This document shows, in pieces, positions 6,015 through 6,103 of a stretch of DNA of 6,103 nucleotides. The stretch comes from DATGKD01 sp035294855 (lineage in GTDB: Bacteria; Actinomycetota; Acidimicrobiia; Acidimicrobiales; UBA8190): the NCBI GenBank assembly GCA_035294855.1, contig DATGKD010000273.1, forward strand, positions 1-6,103, given 5' to 3'. The stretch's first letter is position 1. Each line of letters starts with the position of its first letter. Below the pieces are notes generated by a model, which had not been told where the DNA came from, ran no database searches, and saw only the letters and a list, made by a program, of their open reading frames with translations. Position numbers and translations under genes: made by a program.

Positions 6015-6103
6015 TCAGGCTCGCGCCGCGCTGCGCAGCTCCTCGAGGGAGAGCTCGCCGGTGGCCTCGCCGCCGCACTGGGTGCAGTGGTCGACGTGCC
6101 GCC
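6015..6103 (-). CDS. 3' end of a gene with an H-x3-C-x2-C motif
   Basis: A reading frame enters from the right edge and stops at TGA (6017-6015). Its last 28 residues include RHVDHCTQCGGEATGELSLE and end in a charged, alanine-rich helix (ELRSAARA). Nearly every codon ends in G or C, as expected for a real gene here, while the opposite-strand frame does not show this. H-V-D-H-C-T-Q-C fits H-x3-C-x2-C, the zinc motif of ZAS/zf-HC2 anti-sigma factors. It could equally be the end of another zinc-ribbon protein, since C-x2-C-G-G is common in those. Too little is present to name a product. Confidence 0.6.
   Translation of the reverse strand, partial: RHVDHCTQCGGEATGELSLEELRSAARA

Noticed and set aside
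5969..6103. Open frame on the + strand at the right edge
   Set aside because: Its third codon positions are not G/C-biased, whereas the opposite strand in the same interval is strongly biased and ends in a zinc motif.

Overview
The window reads as chromosomal DNA from a high-GC bacterium, most likely an actinomycete-type organism (Actinomycetota). The evidence is strong G/C preference at third codon positions, GTG starts, and a zinc-ribbon protein closely resembling the mycobacterial Rv0991c/FmdB type. An acidimicrobial origin is possible, but the sequence alone does not settle it. I see no mobile element, tRNA, rRNA or CRISPR array.

Layout from left to right. A short tail of a possible upstream gene ends at 21 and is followed by a perfect 10-bp GC hairpin (27-49), probably its terminator. 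Next is a translationally coupled pair on the + strand, tldD (118-1527) and tldE/pmbA (1524-2909), the two subunits of the TldD/TldE metalloprotease. tldE converges, with only a 12-bp gap, on a small - strand gene (2922-3293) for an FmdB-type zinc ribbon with a long Ser/Lys/Thr tail. Divergent from it, across 96 bp, is moaC (3390-3902), which encodes the second enzyme of molybdenum-cofactor synthesis. A symmetrical hairpin (3940-3958) separates moaC from a convergent - strand gene (3970-5769). That gene encodes a 599-residue low-complexity protein rich in proline, alanine, serine and glutamate and built from several families of in-frame repeats. About 245 bp upstream of it, the right edge holds the last 28 codons of another - strand gene ending in an H-x3-C-x2-C motif (6015-6103).

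Most of the window is ordinary housekeeping content. TldD/TldE degrades unfolded peptides and, in some bacteria, matures ribosomal peptides; I found no precursor peptide or modification gene here that would tie the pair to a RiPP pathway. Two things deserve a closer look. First, the MoaC protein keeps nearly all family signature residues but has Arg where the family has its conserved active-site His (Pro-Leu-Cys-His-Pro-Leu in E. coli; Pro-Gly-Cys-Arg-Pro-Leu here). Second, the large repeat protein matches no family I recognise; it has a short helical N-terminus, a basic C-terminal tail and polyproline runs of up to nine residues. I see no evidence for a larger, clearly new multi-gene system.
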